From Butyrivibrio sp. XPD2006 (lineage in GTDB: Bacteria > Bacillota > Clostridia > Lachnospirales > Lachnospiraceae), in NCBI RefSeq assembly GCF_000420865.1, contig NZ_ATVT01000014.1:46969-110968 (forward strand): a stretch of 64,000 bases of DNA, written 5' to 3'. The position numbers were made by a program, and so were the translations under genes. The stretch's first letter is position 1. Every line of letters begins with the position of its first letter. Below are positions 54,568-63,782 of this stretch, one piece after another. The notes below the pieces were generated by a model. That model did no database searches, had not been told where the DNA came from, and worked only from the letters and a program-made list of their open reading frames with translations.

Positions 54568-55062
54568 ATGACAAAAGGTATAACAGGGCATGAACCTGAT
54601 CCAAGAGCAATTTACGCGGATATAATTGACAAACAGCATTGGCAGTCGCCAACACGACCGCACATGAGTTTATATGACAGGGCGGCGCAATTTGCACCTT
54701 TTGCAGCTCTTACGGGCTATGATGACATGGTGGGGGAAGAGGCCAGACTGGTTGACAATAAGATAGAGTTGGATAATTCCGAGCTTGAGATCTTAAATGG
54801 TAAGCTTGGGATTATAGCAGATGCGATAGCTGAAGGCAGAGCACCTGAGGTGTCTATTACTTACTTTGTGCCCGATCTGCTTAAGGACGGAGGTAGTTAC
54901 AAAACAATAACAGAAGTTATCAAAAAGATAGACAATGTCAGACAACAGCTCGTTTTGGAACGCAAAACAGGTGTGGCACAGATGAACATGACTATAGATA
55001 TAAAGGATATTCTTGAGATTCATGGCGAAGAGGCAGACAGGGCTTTTGATAAGGAATTCTGA
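54568..55062 (+). CDS. YolD-like protein
   Basis: A 164 aa protein with the YolD-family segment MSLYDRAAQFAPFAALTGYDDMVGEEARLV (about residues 33-62) and a helical C-terminal part. YolD-like genes commonly follow Y-family polymerase genes in Firmicutes. The exact function is unknown. AAGAGGT precedes the ATG at 54568. It is the last gene of the SOS operon. Confidence 0.85.
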   Translation: MTKGITGHEPDPRAIYADIIDKQHWQSPTRPHMSLYDRAAQFAPFAALTGYDDMVGEEARLVDNKIELDNSELEILNGKLGIIADAIAEGRAPEVSITYFVPDLLKDGGSYKTITEVIKKIDNVRQQLVLERKTGVAQMNMTIDIKDILEIHGEEADRAFDKEF

Positions 55063-55127
55063 TGTCTTTGCATCGTGATTGAGAGGGGATTACGGCTTAC
55101 TTATCGCAGGATAAAAGTTTTAGTTAA

Positions 55128-55157
55128 TTGACGGTTCATGCCTCCGGGCTCTATCAT
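55128..55157 (+). promoter_or_regulatory. Promoter of metY
   Basis: -35 TTGACG, 18-bp spacer, -10 TATCAT, about 36 bp before the start. No S-box riboswitch is seen in the short leader. Confidence 0.5.
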
Positions 55158-55192
55158 CAGTTCAAGAAAACACGAACGGAGGACTTAATGGT

Positions 55193-56476
55193 ATGAGCAA
55201 TTACAAATTTGAGACACTGCAGTTACACGTAGGACAGGAACAGCCGGATCCCGCAACTGATGCAAGAGCGGTTCCGATTTATCAGACGACTTCATATGTT
55301 TTCAGGAATTCTCAGCACGCAGCAGACAGATTTGGACTTGCAGATGCCGGAAACATATACGGACGACTGACAAACAGTACTCAGGATGTTCTGGAGAAGA
55401 GAATAGCAGCTCTTGAGGGCGGAAGTGCAGCACTTGCGGTAGCTTCCGGTGCAGCAGCTATCACTTATACAATTGAAGCTCTGGCAGCTAACGGGGGACA
55501 TATTGTTGCACAGAAGACCATCTATGGTGGCAGCTACAACCTTCTTGCACATACTCTTCCACAGTACGGAGTAACAACAACATTCGTTGATGCTCACAAT
55601 CTTGCAGAGGTTGAGGGAGCTATCAAGGAAAATACCAGAGCTATCTATCTTGAAACCTTGGGAAATCCCAACAGCGATATCCCTGACATTGATGCAATCG
55701 TAGAGATCGCACATAAGCACGGACTTCCACTGGTTATAGATAATACCTTCGGAACACCATATCTTATCAGACCTATTGAGCACGGCGCTGACATAGTAGT
55801 TCATTCGGCTACCAAATTCATAGGTGGACACGGAACTACTCTTGGCGGTATTATCGTTGAGTCAGGTAAATTTAATTGGAAGGAGAGCGGCAACTATCCT
55901 CAGATCGCATCACCAAACCCGAGTTATCACGGAGTATCTTTCTACGATGCAGTAGGACCGGCAGCTTTTGTTACATATATCAGAGCTATCCTTCTCAGAG
56001 ATACAGGCGCAACAATCTCACCGTTTAATGCATTCCTGCTCCTTCAGGGTGTTGAGACATTATCACTCCGTCTCGACAGACATGCGGAGAACACCAGGAA
56101 AGTGGTTGAGTTCCTTGCAAATCATCCACAGGTAGATAAGGTTAACCATCCTTCACTTCCTGATCATCCGGACCATGCACTGTACGAGAAGTACTTCCCT
56201 AACGGCGGAGCATCGATCTTTACCTTTGAGATCAAGGGTGGCAAGGAAGCAGCCTGGAAGTTCATTGATAACCTTGAGATATTCTCACTTTTGGCTAACG
56301 TTGCCGATGTTAAGAGTCTTGTTATCCATCCTGCAACTACTACTCATTCACAGCTCAACGATGAGGAGCTTGCAGATCAGGGCATTACACAGAGCACAAT
56401 CAGACTCTCAATCGGTACTGAGCATATAGATGATATCATTGCAGATCTTGAGAAAGGCTTTGCAGCAGCAAAATAA
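55193..56476 (+). CDS. metY: O-acetylhomoserine sulfhydrylase
   Basis: A 427 aa Cys/Met-metabolism PLP enzyme that makes homocysteine from O-acetylhomoserine and sulfide. It has FETLQLHVGQEQPDPATDARAVPIYQTTSYVF, YGRLTNST, the PLP lysine in HSATKFIGGHGT and a C-terminal SIGTEHIDDIIADLEKGF. The length and the long 230-260 loop separate it from MetB/MetC. It follows GGAGG. Confidence 0.95.
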   Translation: MSNYKFETLQLHVGQEQPDPATDARAVPIYQTTSYVFRNSQHAADRFGLADAGNIYGRLTNSTQDVLEKRIAALEGGSAALAVASGAAAITYTIEALAANGGHIVAQKTIYGGSYNLLAHTLPQYGVTTTFVDAHNLAEVEGAIKENTRAIYLETLGNPNSDIPDIDAIVEIAHKHGLPLVIDNTFGTPYLIRPIEHGADIVVHSATKFIGGHGTTLGGIIVESGKFNWKESGNYPQIASPNPSYHGVSFYDAVGPAAFVTYIRAILLRDTGATISPFNAFLLLQGVETLSLRLDRHAENTRKVVEFLANHPQVDKVNHPSLPDHPDHALYEKYFPNGGASIFTFEIKGGKEAAWKFIDNLEIFSLLANVADVKSLVIHPATTTHSQLNDEELADQGITQSTIRLSIGTEHIDDIIADLEKGFAAAK

Positions 56477-57256
56477 ATGAAGTTTTTTAAACCAAGGATA
56501 AGAATACTATGGCTGGGGCTGACAGTAATCTGTTTACTGTACTCAGCCATGGTATATATGGTTGGGAGCGGAACATTTTCTTTTACCATATGGCTGGCGG
56601 GAGGTGCATTTTTTGCACTGTGTTTTTACCTGGCAGGTAAGGGAAGATGGGAAAGAGTTCCCAAAGGTCTAAAATGCGGCGCAGTAGCTGTGATTACAGC
56701 GGTTGTAGCCGTGTTTTTGGTGTGCTTTATAGCTATTTTTTCGCATTTCTTTGATGAAGGAGAAGCGGGATTGGATTATATAATTGTTCTGGGTGCCCAG
56801 ATGAGAGCAAGCGGGCCCAGTGTTGTGTACAGATACAGGCTTGAGAAGGCCGGAAGTTATCTGACAGAGAACGGAGACACTGTATGTATCACAACAGGAG
56901 CTCAGGGATTCAATGAATCTATAAGTGAAGGCGCAGGAGGAAAAGAGTATCTTATAGCCAAAGGGATAAAGGCTGACAGGATAATTGCAGAGGAACAGTC
57001 ACTTGATACAGATGATAATATATCCAATGCTCTCGTGATAATAAATGAACGCGAAGGCTCAACAGATGGTCTGCGCATAGGAATCGTAACAAACGGATTT
57101 CATGTTTTCAGGGGAGTCCATATAGCACAAAAGTTGACAACTGCTGAAGTTTACGGTATTGCAGCCTATATGGAGCCGCAGTATGTGCCTAATAATGTGG
57201 TAAGAGAGTGTTTTGGTATACTAAGAGATCTGAAAAATGGGCTATTGGAATTGTGA
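56477..57256 (+). CDS. DUF218 (SanA/YdcF-like) membrane protein
   Basis: A 259 aa protein. Three N-terminal helices (about 9-30, 33-52, 65-92) are followed by an extracellular DUF218 domain (YIIVLGAQMRASGPSVVYRYRLEKAGSYL; GAQGFNESISEG; TNGFHVFRG). Family members act in envelope integrity. The ATG directly follows the metY stop, so they are co-transcribed. Confidence 0.88.
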   Translation: MKFFKPRIRILWLGLTVICLLYSAMVYMVGSGTFSFTIWLAGGAFFALCFYLAGKGRWERVPKGLKCGAVAVITAVVAVFLVCFIAIFSHFFDEGEAGLDYIIVLGAQMRASGPSVVYRYRLEKAGSYLTENGDTVCITTGAQGFNESISEGAGGKEYLIAKGIKADRIIAEEQSLDTDDNISNALVIINEREGSTDGLRIGIVTNGFHVFRGVHIAQKLTTAEVYGIAAYMEPQYVPNNVVRECFGILRDLKNGLLEL

Positions 57257-57323
57257 GTATAGGCCAGTTTGAGGTATAATCAGGATAAAGATAATATTCT
57301 CACACAATCCCGAGAGGTGCCTC

Positions 57324-57503
57324 ATGCGTTCAGAAGAAGATGTCAGAAAAAAACTGTTGGATGAGATAGATACATATCTTACATGCCCTAAGTTTTCTGT
57401 GGAAGAGCATGCCCATAATATAACCATGCTGGCCTGGGTCATAGATCTGACAGATCAGGAACTCAGCAATATGATCAGAGAGGCAGAAAATGCCTTTACG
57501 TAA
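57324..57503 (+). CDS. Hypothetical 59 aa acidic protein
   Basis: A small helical, acidic protein (MRSEEDVRKKLLDEIDTYL...), without a known domain. An AGAGGTG site lies upstream. It begins 67 bp after the DUF218 gene and may be its own unit. Confidence 0.55.
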   Translation: MRSEEDVRKKLLDEIDTYLTCPKFSVEEHAHNITMLAWVIDLTDQELSNMIREAENAFT

Positions 57504-57535
57504 GTTATTATTGGAATTATTTATGATTCTTTTAG

Positions 57536-57559
57536 TTTGTGTGATATTTCTGTGATAAA
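57536..57559 (+). promoter_or_regulatory. 24-bp element identical to 7605-7628
   Basis: TGTGAT-ATTTC-TGTGAT direct repeat, the same 24 bases as the reverse strand of 7605-7628. It lies 57-80 bp before the zinc-ribbon membrane protein start. It is probably a binding site for an OmpR-family regulator. Confidence 0.55.
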
Positions 57560-57615
57560 CCGGATGCTAGTATTTTCTCATAATAAATCACGTCAGGATA
57601 TTAAGGAGAATAGTT

Positions 57616-57852
57616 ATGAGAAAGAGTTTTATTGGCACCGCAACAACATTTTTTGGAATAATGTTAGTAATATTCCTTATTTTCCACTTTGCATTTATTC
57701 ACATCTTTGCAGCTGCACCCGATACAGGCGCTGCTAACCCTCAGATGATGAATATAGCTTGCCATGAGTGTGGAGAAGTAATTACAGTAGATATAAGTCA
57801 GCCTGAAGCAACTTGTTCACATTGTGGTGAGATCAATCATTTCTCAGGCTGA
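57616..57852 (+). CDS. Small membrane protein with C-terminal zinc ribbon
   Basis: A 78 aa protein. One helix (about 7-32) is followed by a Pro/Ala linker and a zinc ribbon (CHECGEV...CSHCGE). The ribbon probably faces outside or inside depending on orientation, which is not clear. AAGGAG site upstream. Confidence 0.7.
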   Translation: MRKSFIGTATTFFGIMLVIFLIFHFAFIHIFAAAPDTGAANPQMMNIACHECGEVITVDISQPEATCSHCGEINHFSG

Positions 57853-57874
57853 AAATTTCAGTCAGGGGGAGAAT

Positions 57875-58309
57875 ATGAGAGCAGTAATCACAAGAGTTCT
57901 GTCTGCGTCAGTAACGATTGACGGGCAAAAGAAATCGGAGATCGATAAAGGGTTTCTGGTTCTTTTGGGGGTCAAAACAACCGATACTCAGGAACAGGCC
58001 AAGAAGATTGCAGACAAGATATGCGGACTTAGGATATTTGAGGATGAAAATGGAAAGATGAACATTTCTCCGAAGGATGCCGGTGCAGAACTGCTCATAG
58101 TCAGTCAGTTTACACTTTATGCAGATTGCAGTTCCAGAAGACCCGGATTTACAGATGCAGCAAGACCTGATATTTCAGAACCGCTATATGAGATGGTAGT
58201 TTCTGAATGCAGAAGCCGTGGATTTAATGTACAAACCGGTGAATTCGGAGCAGATATGAAGGTGGAATCGATAAACGATGGACCTGTAACTATAGTACTT
58301 GATATATGA
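57875..58309 (+). CDS. dtd: D-aminoacyl-tRNA deacylase
   Basis: A 144 aa Dtd that removes D-amino acids from tRNA. The family motifs SQFTLYAD and NDGPVTI are present. The start at 57875 has GGGGGAG; the frame upstream lies inside the previous gene. The gene is normally chromosomal. Confidence 0.93.
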   Translation: MRAVITRVLSASVTIDGQKKSEIDKGFLVLLGVKTTDTQEQAKKIADKICGLRIFEDENGKMNISPKDAGAELLIVSQFTLYADCSSRRPGFTDAARPDISEPLYEMVVSECRSRGFNVQTGEFGADMKVESINDGPVTIVLDI

Positions 58310-58318
58310 CGAGAATAT

Positions 58319-58354
58319 AAAACCTCTCACTGCAGTTGTTCGGTGGGAGGTTTT
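58319..58354 (+). terminator. Intrinsic terminator of dtd
   Basis: AAAACCTCTCACTG and CGGTGGGAGGTTTT form a stem with an 8-nt loop, followed by a TTTTA tail. It may also serve the convergent gene at 58390. Confidence 0.8.
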
Positions 58355-58389
58355 ATTATGGATCATATTCTGTTGTTTTGGTCTTACAA

Positions 58390-58827
58390 TCAGCCGCCGA
58401 TCTGTGAGAGTCTGCTACAGATTGTCTGAATTCCTTCTTTTTGACCGGTGACCTTAGAGCCGAGCATTATCTTGGTCATGGCTATCTTAATTTTCTCGCC
58501 GCTGCAAGTAAGTGTCGCAGAAGGTCTGATGCCTCCGGCATTTACCTTGGTTTTTTCAATCTTCTCAAGTGGAATCTTGATTGCACCTTCCATTTTGCTG
58601 ACATTTATGCTGTTAATAAGGGCCATATTCAGGCTCTTTTCAGTGATGCCAATGTAGCAGTAGGTGTTAGCGAGTGCGCCGGCAGCGCCTCCACCGATTG
58701 CTGAAAACAAAAGTAAAGTCTTGGCTGAAGGAAGTATTGTGCCAATAGCTGTGCCCTGATAGCTTTCGCCTTCATCAAGTATTGAGTTCAGCATTTCCAT
58801 TTTATCGTTGTCATTTGTAAGATTCAT
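58390..58827 (-). CDS. Hypothetical protein with one hydrophobic segment
   Basis: A 145 aa protein. A glycine-rich hydrophobic segment (about 33-58) precedes a beta-rich part (VSKMEGAIKIPLEKIEKTKVN..., ATLTCSGEKIKIAMT) that resembles a PH-like fold in pattern only. AAGGAG precedes the ATG. The function is unknown. Confidence 0.7.
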   Translation of the reverse strand: MNLTNDNDKMEMLNSILDEGESYQGTAIGTILPSAKTLLLFSAIGGGAAGALANTYCYIGITEKSLNMALINSINVSKMEGAIKIPLEKIEKTKVNAGGIRPSATLTCSGEKIKIAMTKIMLGSKVTGQKEGIQTICSRLSQIGG

Positions 58828-58964
58828 TTCTTTTACTCCTTTGCAGATAAGTCCTTGATATTATATACACAAACCCGGATTCGTAAAAGTTGCAAATTGC
58901 ACTTTATTTTTTTATCATGGTTAATGTCTAAAAATTAAGTCGGAATGAAGAGGAGAAAAGTGTT

Positions 58965-59924
58965 ATGAAAAAAAGGTTTGCAGTAGCTGCTGTCGGCTCG
59001 GTGCTGATGACAGCTATTCTTGCAGGATGCGCAGGAAATGCATCCGAGTCGAATAATGAGGGATCTATGTTTGAGCAGGTTTCCGGAACTTCAGAGCAGT
59101 CTTCAGAAAATCAGGATAACGGTAAAAGCGAAGAGCAAAAGCCTCAGGAAGATACAGCATCATCAGGATATGACGGATTCAAGGCCGGAACCGCCAAGGC
59201 TAAATACACAGGTGCAGGAGACAGAACAGCCTATCTGGAAACATCTCTTTGCCTTGAAAAAGGCAAGTCTTACACAATGGACGAGATCATAAGCGCTCTT
59301 GAAGGAGCTACTGATTATAAAAAGTCTTCAGAGCCTACTTATACAATGATCGATTGCGGAAGTGACGGAGTCCAGGAGCTTCTTGTACAGACATCATTTG
59401 ACCCTGAATTTACTCTTTACATGATAATCAAGGATATCAATGGAGAGCTTACTATCTGCTTTGATCAGGATGGATGGTCCAGAAATGATGTGCAGGTTGA
59501 GACTGACGGAACTGTTATGTCAAGTGGTTCAGGCGGAGCCAATGTTCATGTCTGGGATCAGGCCTTTGTTGATGCAAACGGAGAGTATCATTTTTACTAC
59601 GGATGTGAAGAGACATTAACGCTATACGATAGCTATTATCTGTATAACAAGGCTGATTATAAGGAAATGTCTGTAGATGGTCTGGATGTAGACCATATCG
59701 GAATCAGAGATTATTATTTTGAGCCAAACTACGAAGACAGAACTCATTACTACGAGTATTTCATGTTGGACGACAACTACAATGATGTAACTACCGATGC
59801 GGATTATGATGACTCAAATCCGGTGAAGGCAAGATTTAAAGAGTATGGTGTTGATACATATTCAGCAGCACAGATTAAAGACATGTTAGATTCAAGAGCT
59901 GCTGAGATAGGATATAAAAAGTAA
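58965..59924 (+). CDS. Putative lipoprotein
   Basis: A 319 aa protein with lipobox ILAGC (Cys about residue 22), a Ser/Glu/Gln-rich linker (about 25-65) and an aromatic, acidic C-terminal domain rich in Tyr and Asp (TYTMIDCGSDGVQELLVQTSFD...). Similar lipoproteins are common in Lachnospiraceae with unknown roles. It lies 13 bp before pnuC. Confidence 0.75.
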   Translation: MKKRFAVAAVGSVLMTAILAGCAGNASESNNEGSMFEQVSGTSEQSSENQDNGKSEEQKPQEDTASSGYDGFKAGTAKAKYTGAGDRTAYLETSLCLEKGKSYTMDEIISALEGATDYKKSSEPTYTMIDCGSDGVQELLVQTSFDPEFTLYMIIKDINGELTICFDQDGWSRNDVQVETDGTVMSSGSGGANVHVWDQAFVDANGEYHFYYGCEETLTLYDSYYLYNKADYKEMSVDGLDVDHIGIRDYYFEPNYEDRTHYYEYFMLDDNYNDVTTDADYDDSNPVKARFKEYGVDTYSAAQIKDMLDSRAAEIGYKK

Positions 59925-59937
59925 GGAAACAGTTTAG

Positions 59938-60636
59938 ATGAGTGGATTAAAAAAGTTTTTGAAGAGCGAGTTTACAGGTTGGAAGCCCTTTGATGTAATA
60001 TGGCTTGTGCTCGCCACAGCAGTTATTCTCGGCCTTTCCTTATACTGGAAGGACACATGGATCAGCCTTGGGGCAGCTGTAACCGGTGTAATTTGCGTTA
60101 TACTTACCGGTAAGGGAAAGAGATCATCGTTCATTTTTGGTGTCGTTAATACAGTCCTGTATGCGATAGTAGCTATGGAAGCCAGGTATTACGGAGAGGT
60201 AATGCTTAACCTCATTTATTACCTTCCGCTGAATTTTGTAGGTTTTGTTGCCTGGAAGAAACACATGAACGATGAGAGCGGAGAAGTGATAAAAGAGAGG
60301 CTTAACCTTAAGCAGAGCGCGGTAATTTATGCAATCACAGCAATAGCAATTGTTATTTATGGCTACATACTCAAGCGCCTTGGCGGAAATCTTCCATATA
60401 TCGACAGTATGAGCACAGTTATTTCTGTAGTGGCACAGATACTTTGCTTAAAGCGTCTGATGGAACAGTGGGTTTTATGGATAGTAGTCGACGTTGTTAC
60501 AGTCATCATGTGGGCCATAAACTTCATTAATGGTGGAGAATCTATAGCGACTCTTGCCATGTGGAGTATATATCTCATAAATGCATTTATCATGTTTTTC
60601 CATTGGTATCGGGAGGCCAGGAATTATGCAGTATAA
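59938..60636 (+). CDS. pnuC: Nicotinamide riboside/NMN transporter PnuC
   Basis: A 232 aa membrane protein with about seven helices. Typical PnuC signs are GWKPFDVIWL, the GKGKRSSFIFGVVNTVLYA and EVMLNLIYYLPLNFVGFVAWKKH segments, and a conserved WxxWIVVD. It imports nicotinamide riboside by facilitated diffusion. It overlaps nadR by 11 bp, so uptake and phosphorylation are coupled. Confidence 0.93.
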   Translation: MSGLKKFLKSEFTGWKPFDVIWLVLATAVILGLSLYWKDTWISLGAAVTGVICVILTGKGKRSSFIFGVVNTVLYAIVAMEARYYGEVMLNLIYYLPLNFVGFVAWKKHMNDESGEVIKERLNLKQSAVIYAITAIAIVIYGYILKRLGGNLPYIDSMSTVISVVAQILCLKRLMEQWVLWIVVDVVTVIMWAINFINGGESIATLAMWSIYLINAFIMFFHWYREARNYAV

Positions 60637-61648
60637 CGTTGGAATGTATGGAGGCAGCTTTAATCCGCTTCATATGGGGCATGTGGACTGTATCATACAG
60701 GCGGCCAATATGTGTCGTGAATTGTATATCGTACTCAGTACCGGAGGCAACAGGGATGAGATTGATATGAGAGTTCGCTACAGGTGGATATATCAGCTTA
60801 CGGCACATATAGGTAATGTTAAGATCATAGTTCTTGAAGATGACGCTCCGTCCAAGGAAGACTATACGGAAGAGTACTGGGACAGAGATGCACAAAAGGT
60901 AAAAGACCAGATAGGTAAGCCGATAGACATCGTATTTTGCGGAAGTGATTACGATGAAAACAGTTTTTGGAATAAATGCTACCCTGACAGTGAGATATAT
61001 TTTTTCCAAAGAAACGGAATCAGCTCTACTGAAATCAGGAAAAATCCGTATAAGCACTGGGACTGGCTTCCAAACGTTGTAAGACCGTATTATGTAAAAA
61101 AGGTTTTGCTCATGGGCGGTGAAAGTACCGGGAAATCAACGCTTACCATTAATCTGGCCAACAGGTTTAACACCAATTATATCGATGAAGCCGGACGTGA
61201 TATATCCGAGCGCAGCGGAACAGATATGATGATGCTTTCGGAGGATTTTACCGAGATACTGCTTCAGCATAAGCTTAATGAGATAAAAGCAATAAGCAGC
61301 AGTAATAAGATCCTGTTTGAGGATACAGATACACTTGTAACCCAGTTTTTCATGGGATTTTTAAATGACCCTGAGATTGCCAAAAACAAGGCACTTTCGG
61401 ATGCTATTGATGCCATTAATGAGTATGATCTGATATTGTTTCTGGAGCCTGATGTGGAATTTGTTCAGGATGGAGACAGGAGCGAAGTCATCCGTGACAA
61501 CAGGGAAAAGTACAGCAATGAGATAAAGAAACTTATCAGAGACCATGGGAAACAGTTTGTGACAATTAGCGGATCATATCAGGAGAGGTATGAAAAAGCC
61601 GTTTCGGCAGTAGAGGAGCTTATGAAAAAGGAGGATATGAATGACTAA
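60626..61648 (+). CDS. nadR: NadR: NMN adenylyltransferase / ribosylnicotinamide kinase
   Basis: A 340 aa two-domain enzyme. Residues 1-165 form a nucleotidyltransferase (GMYGGSFNPLHMGHVDC, ISSTEIR). Residues 170-335 form a P-loop kinase (GGESTGKSTLTINLA). It phosphorylates nicotinamide riboside and converts NMN to NAD. It lacks the N-terminal HTH of E. coli NadR. The start at 60626 has GGGAGG and fits the family N-terminus. Confidence 0.94.
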   Translation: MQYNVGMYGGSFNPLHMGHVDCIIQAANMCRELYIVLSTGGNRDEIDMRVRYRWIYQLTAHIGNVKIIVLEDDAPSKEDYTEEYWDRDAQKVKDQIGKPIDIVFCGSDYDENSFWNKCYPDSEIYFFQRNGISSTEIRKNPYKHWDWLPNVVRPYYVKKVLLMGGESTGKSTLTINLANRFNTNYIDEAGRDISERSGTDMMMLSEDFTEILLQHKLNEIKAISSSNKILFEDTDTLVTQFFMGFLNDPEIAKNKALSDAIDAINEYDLILFLEPDVEFVQDGDRSEVIRDNREKYSNEIKKLIRDHGKQFVTISGSYQERYEKAVSAVEELMKKEDMND

Positions 61649-62591
61649 CGAGAACTCAGCACAAAAGCCATCGATTTTCAAGAGAATACACAATGACGGA
61701 TTTACATGGCATGACAGTATTTTTGTAATTACCCTTTTATTCTTTTTTTTGATGTTTGTTACTTCAGCTGTATCTTCAACAGTATTGGTATTGGTGCAGC
61801 TCAGTATACCCAAGGTTCAGACAGATGGATTCTGGTCACTGTTTTTAATGTATGCAGCTACCATATTTTCCTGGCTGATATTTGCGTTGTATTGCAGCGT
61901 TATAAAGTATAACAGACCTATCATGAAGGCAATTACACCACAAGCCAAGGGAAACACGCTTAAGATGCTTCTTATTGGTTTTCTGGTAGGATTTGGAGAG
62001 AATGCGCTGGGTGTTTTGATGGCTGCTCTTGTTGGAGACATTCATCTTGTATATGACGGATTCCAGATTATCAAGCTCATTGCCATGTTTGTGGCTGTTT
62101 TCATTCAGTCATCCTCAGAAGAATTTCTGTGCAGGGCATTTTTATATCAACGACTGAGAAAAGGGTACAGATCTCCATGGGTAGCAATTATTGGCAACGC
62201 ACTTATATTTATGGCACTGCATTTGCTTAATCCCGGAGTATCGATTATCCCTATCATTCATCTGGTAGTAATAGCTGTATTTTACTCATGCTTTGTATAT
62301 TACTTTGACAGCATATGGCTTCCGATGATGGCGCACGCAGCGTGGAATTTCACTCAGAACATTATATTTGGTCTTCCCAACAGTGGAATCGTCAGCTCTT
62401 TCTCCATCGCTAAATTGGAGGCAGCAACCGGTCGTATTACATTCATCTATGATCCGGTATTTGGAGTTGAAGGATCAGCGTTTTTGCTGATTGCATCAAT
62501 AGTAGCAACAGTTGTGGTTATTGTAATCGGGGAAAAGAGAGGTGCCAGATCCCTCAATGTATGGAAAACCGAGACAGAAACAGATAATTAA
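61641..62591 (+). CDS. CPBP-family intramembrane metalloprotease
   Basis: A 316 aa protein with about eight helices. Motif 1 is SSEEFLCRAFLYQRLR, motif 2 FMALHLLNPG and motif 3 MMAHAAWNFTQN, the Abi/CAAX glutamic-protease set. It may cleave prenyl or leader-bearing proteins. It overlaps nadR by 8 bp. Confidence 0.9.
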   Translation: MTNENSAQKPSIFKRIHNDGFTWHDSIFVITLLFFFLMFVTSAVSSTVLVLVQLSIPKVQTDGFWSLFLMYAATIFSWLIFALYCSVIKYNRPIMKAITPQAKGNTLKMLLIGFLVGFGENALGVLMAALVGDIHLVYDGFQIIKLIAMFVAVFIQSSSEEFLCRAFLYQRLRKGYRSPWVAIIGNALIFMALHLLNPGVSIIPIIHLVVIAVFYSCFVYYFDSIWLPMMAHAAWNFTQNIIFGLPNSGIVSSFSIAKLEAATGRITFIYDPVFGVEGSAFLLIASIVATVVVIVIGEKRGARSLNVWKTETETDN

Positions 62592-62663
62592 CCGTATATT
62601 TGGCTATAAATGTATGTTATAATGAATATCACTCACTCTGATACAAAAAAGGAGGATTCTCTG

Positions 62664-63650
62664 ATGCGTTTAAAAACAGTTTTTGCGATGGTGTTGAGCG
62701 TGGTAATGACATTTATGTTGCCAACAACTGTCTATGCAGCAACCAATGAACTGACGGGACTTGAGGTAAGTGATGAGATCGCAGGCCAAAGACCTGTGGC
62801 TATCATGGTAGATAACGAAAAGAAGGCACTCCAGCACTACGGAACTGCTGAAGCTGACGTTGTCTATGAGATGATGAACAGCACGGCGAACGGACGCGTC
62901 ACAAGACTGATGTGCCTTTATAAGGACTGGACAAACCTTCAGCAGACAGGAAGCATCCGCAGTACAAGAACAACAAATGTTATGATTGCGGGCGAGTATA
63001 ATGCTGTTCTGATTCATGACGGAGGGCCGTTCTATATAAAAACTTATCTGGCACAGCCTTATGCAGCGCATCTTAGCGGTGGTTTTTCAAGGATTAAGAA
63101 TGGCAAGCCTACTGAGTTTACAGAGTATGTATTTGGACAGGAGATGCTTGGAAGATTTGCGAAGGCAGGACTTCCTACAACATACACTGCAAGTATGGAA
63201 AGAGGAACTCACTTTGTATTTAACGGTGCTGATACTGATCTTGCAAGCGAGCTTGTGGCTAACAACGTAGAACTTGGAAACGTGTTCCCGCACAATAAGA
63301 GCAGACTTGCTTTTAATGCGGAAACAAGGACTTACGATTACTATGAGTACGGATCTCTTCATACAGACGCAGAAGATGGCCAGGCGCTTACTTTCAAGAA
63401 TGTAATCTTGCAGAATGTGTCTTTTAACCAGCTGGATAGTCATGGTTATCTTACATACAACGTAGTGGGATCCGGAAGCGGCTATTATGTTACTAACGGA
63501 AAAGCAATTCCGATCACTTGGTCAAAGGGCAGTGAGGCCGGTATGACTCATTTTTATGACGCTGCAGGGCAGGAGATTGCCATTAACAGAGGAAAGACCT
63601 ATATAGGCCTTGTACCCGCTGATACATGGGGAAGTGTAGTGCTCAACTGA
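62664..63650 (+). CDS. DUF3048-domain secreted protein (YerB-like)
   Basis: A 328 aa exported protein. A signal peptide ends at VYA-A (about residue 25). The DUF3048 part includes RPVAIMVDNEKKALQHYGTAEADVVYEMM and GSIRSTRTTNVMIA. It probably acts in the cell envelope; the precise function is unknown. The ATG at 62664 follows AAGGAGG. Confidence 0.88.
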   Translation: MRLKTVFAMVLSVVMTFMLPTTVYAATNELTGLEVSDEIAGQRPVAIMVDNEKKALQHYGTAEADVVYEMMNSTANGRVTRLMCLYKDWTNLQQTGSIRSTRTTNVMIAGEYNAVLIHDGGPFYIKTYLAQPYAAHLSGGFSRIKNGKPTEFTEYVFGQEMLGRFAKAGLPTTYTASMERGTHFVFNGADTDLASELVANNVELGNVFPHNKSRLAFNAETRTYDYYEYGSLHTDAEDGQALTFKNVILQNVSFNQLDSHGYLTYNVVGSGSGYYVTNGKAIPITWSKGSEAGMTHFYDAAGQEIAINRGKTYIGLVPADTWGSVVLN

Positions 63651-63737
63651 TCAGGAATGTTCATAAGGTATTATAAAAGGGAAGGCTCAGATGCCCAATG
63701 TCATTAAGTTAGTATGACAATACAAAAATGGCAACAG

Positions 63738-63772
63738 ACTGAGGATGAAGTATTTTACTCTTCATCCTCAGT
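63738..63772 (+). terminator. Intrinsic terminator after the DUF3048 gene
   Basis: ACTGAGGATGAAG and its complement form a 13-bp stem with a 9-nt loop, followed by TTCTTCTTTTT. Confidence 0.85.
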
Positions 63773-63782
63773 TTCTTCTTTT

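Noticed and set aside
55063..55192. Possible SAM riboswitch upstream of metY
   Set aside because: The leader after the predicted promoter is only about 30 nt, and the S-box core is not seen.
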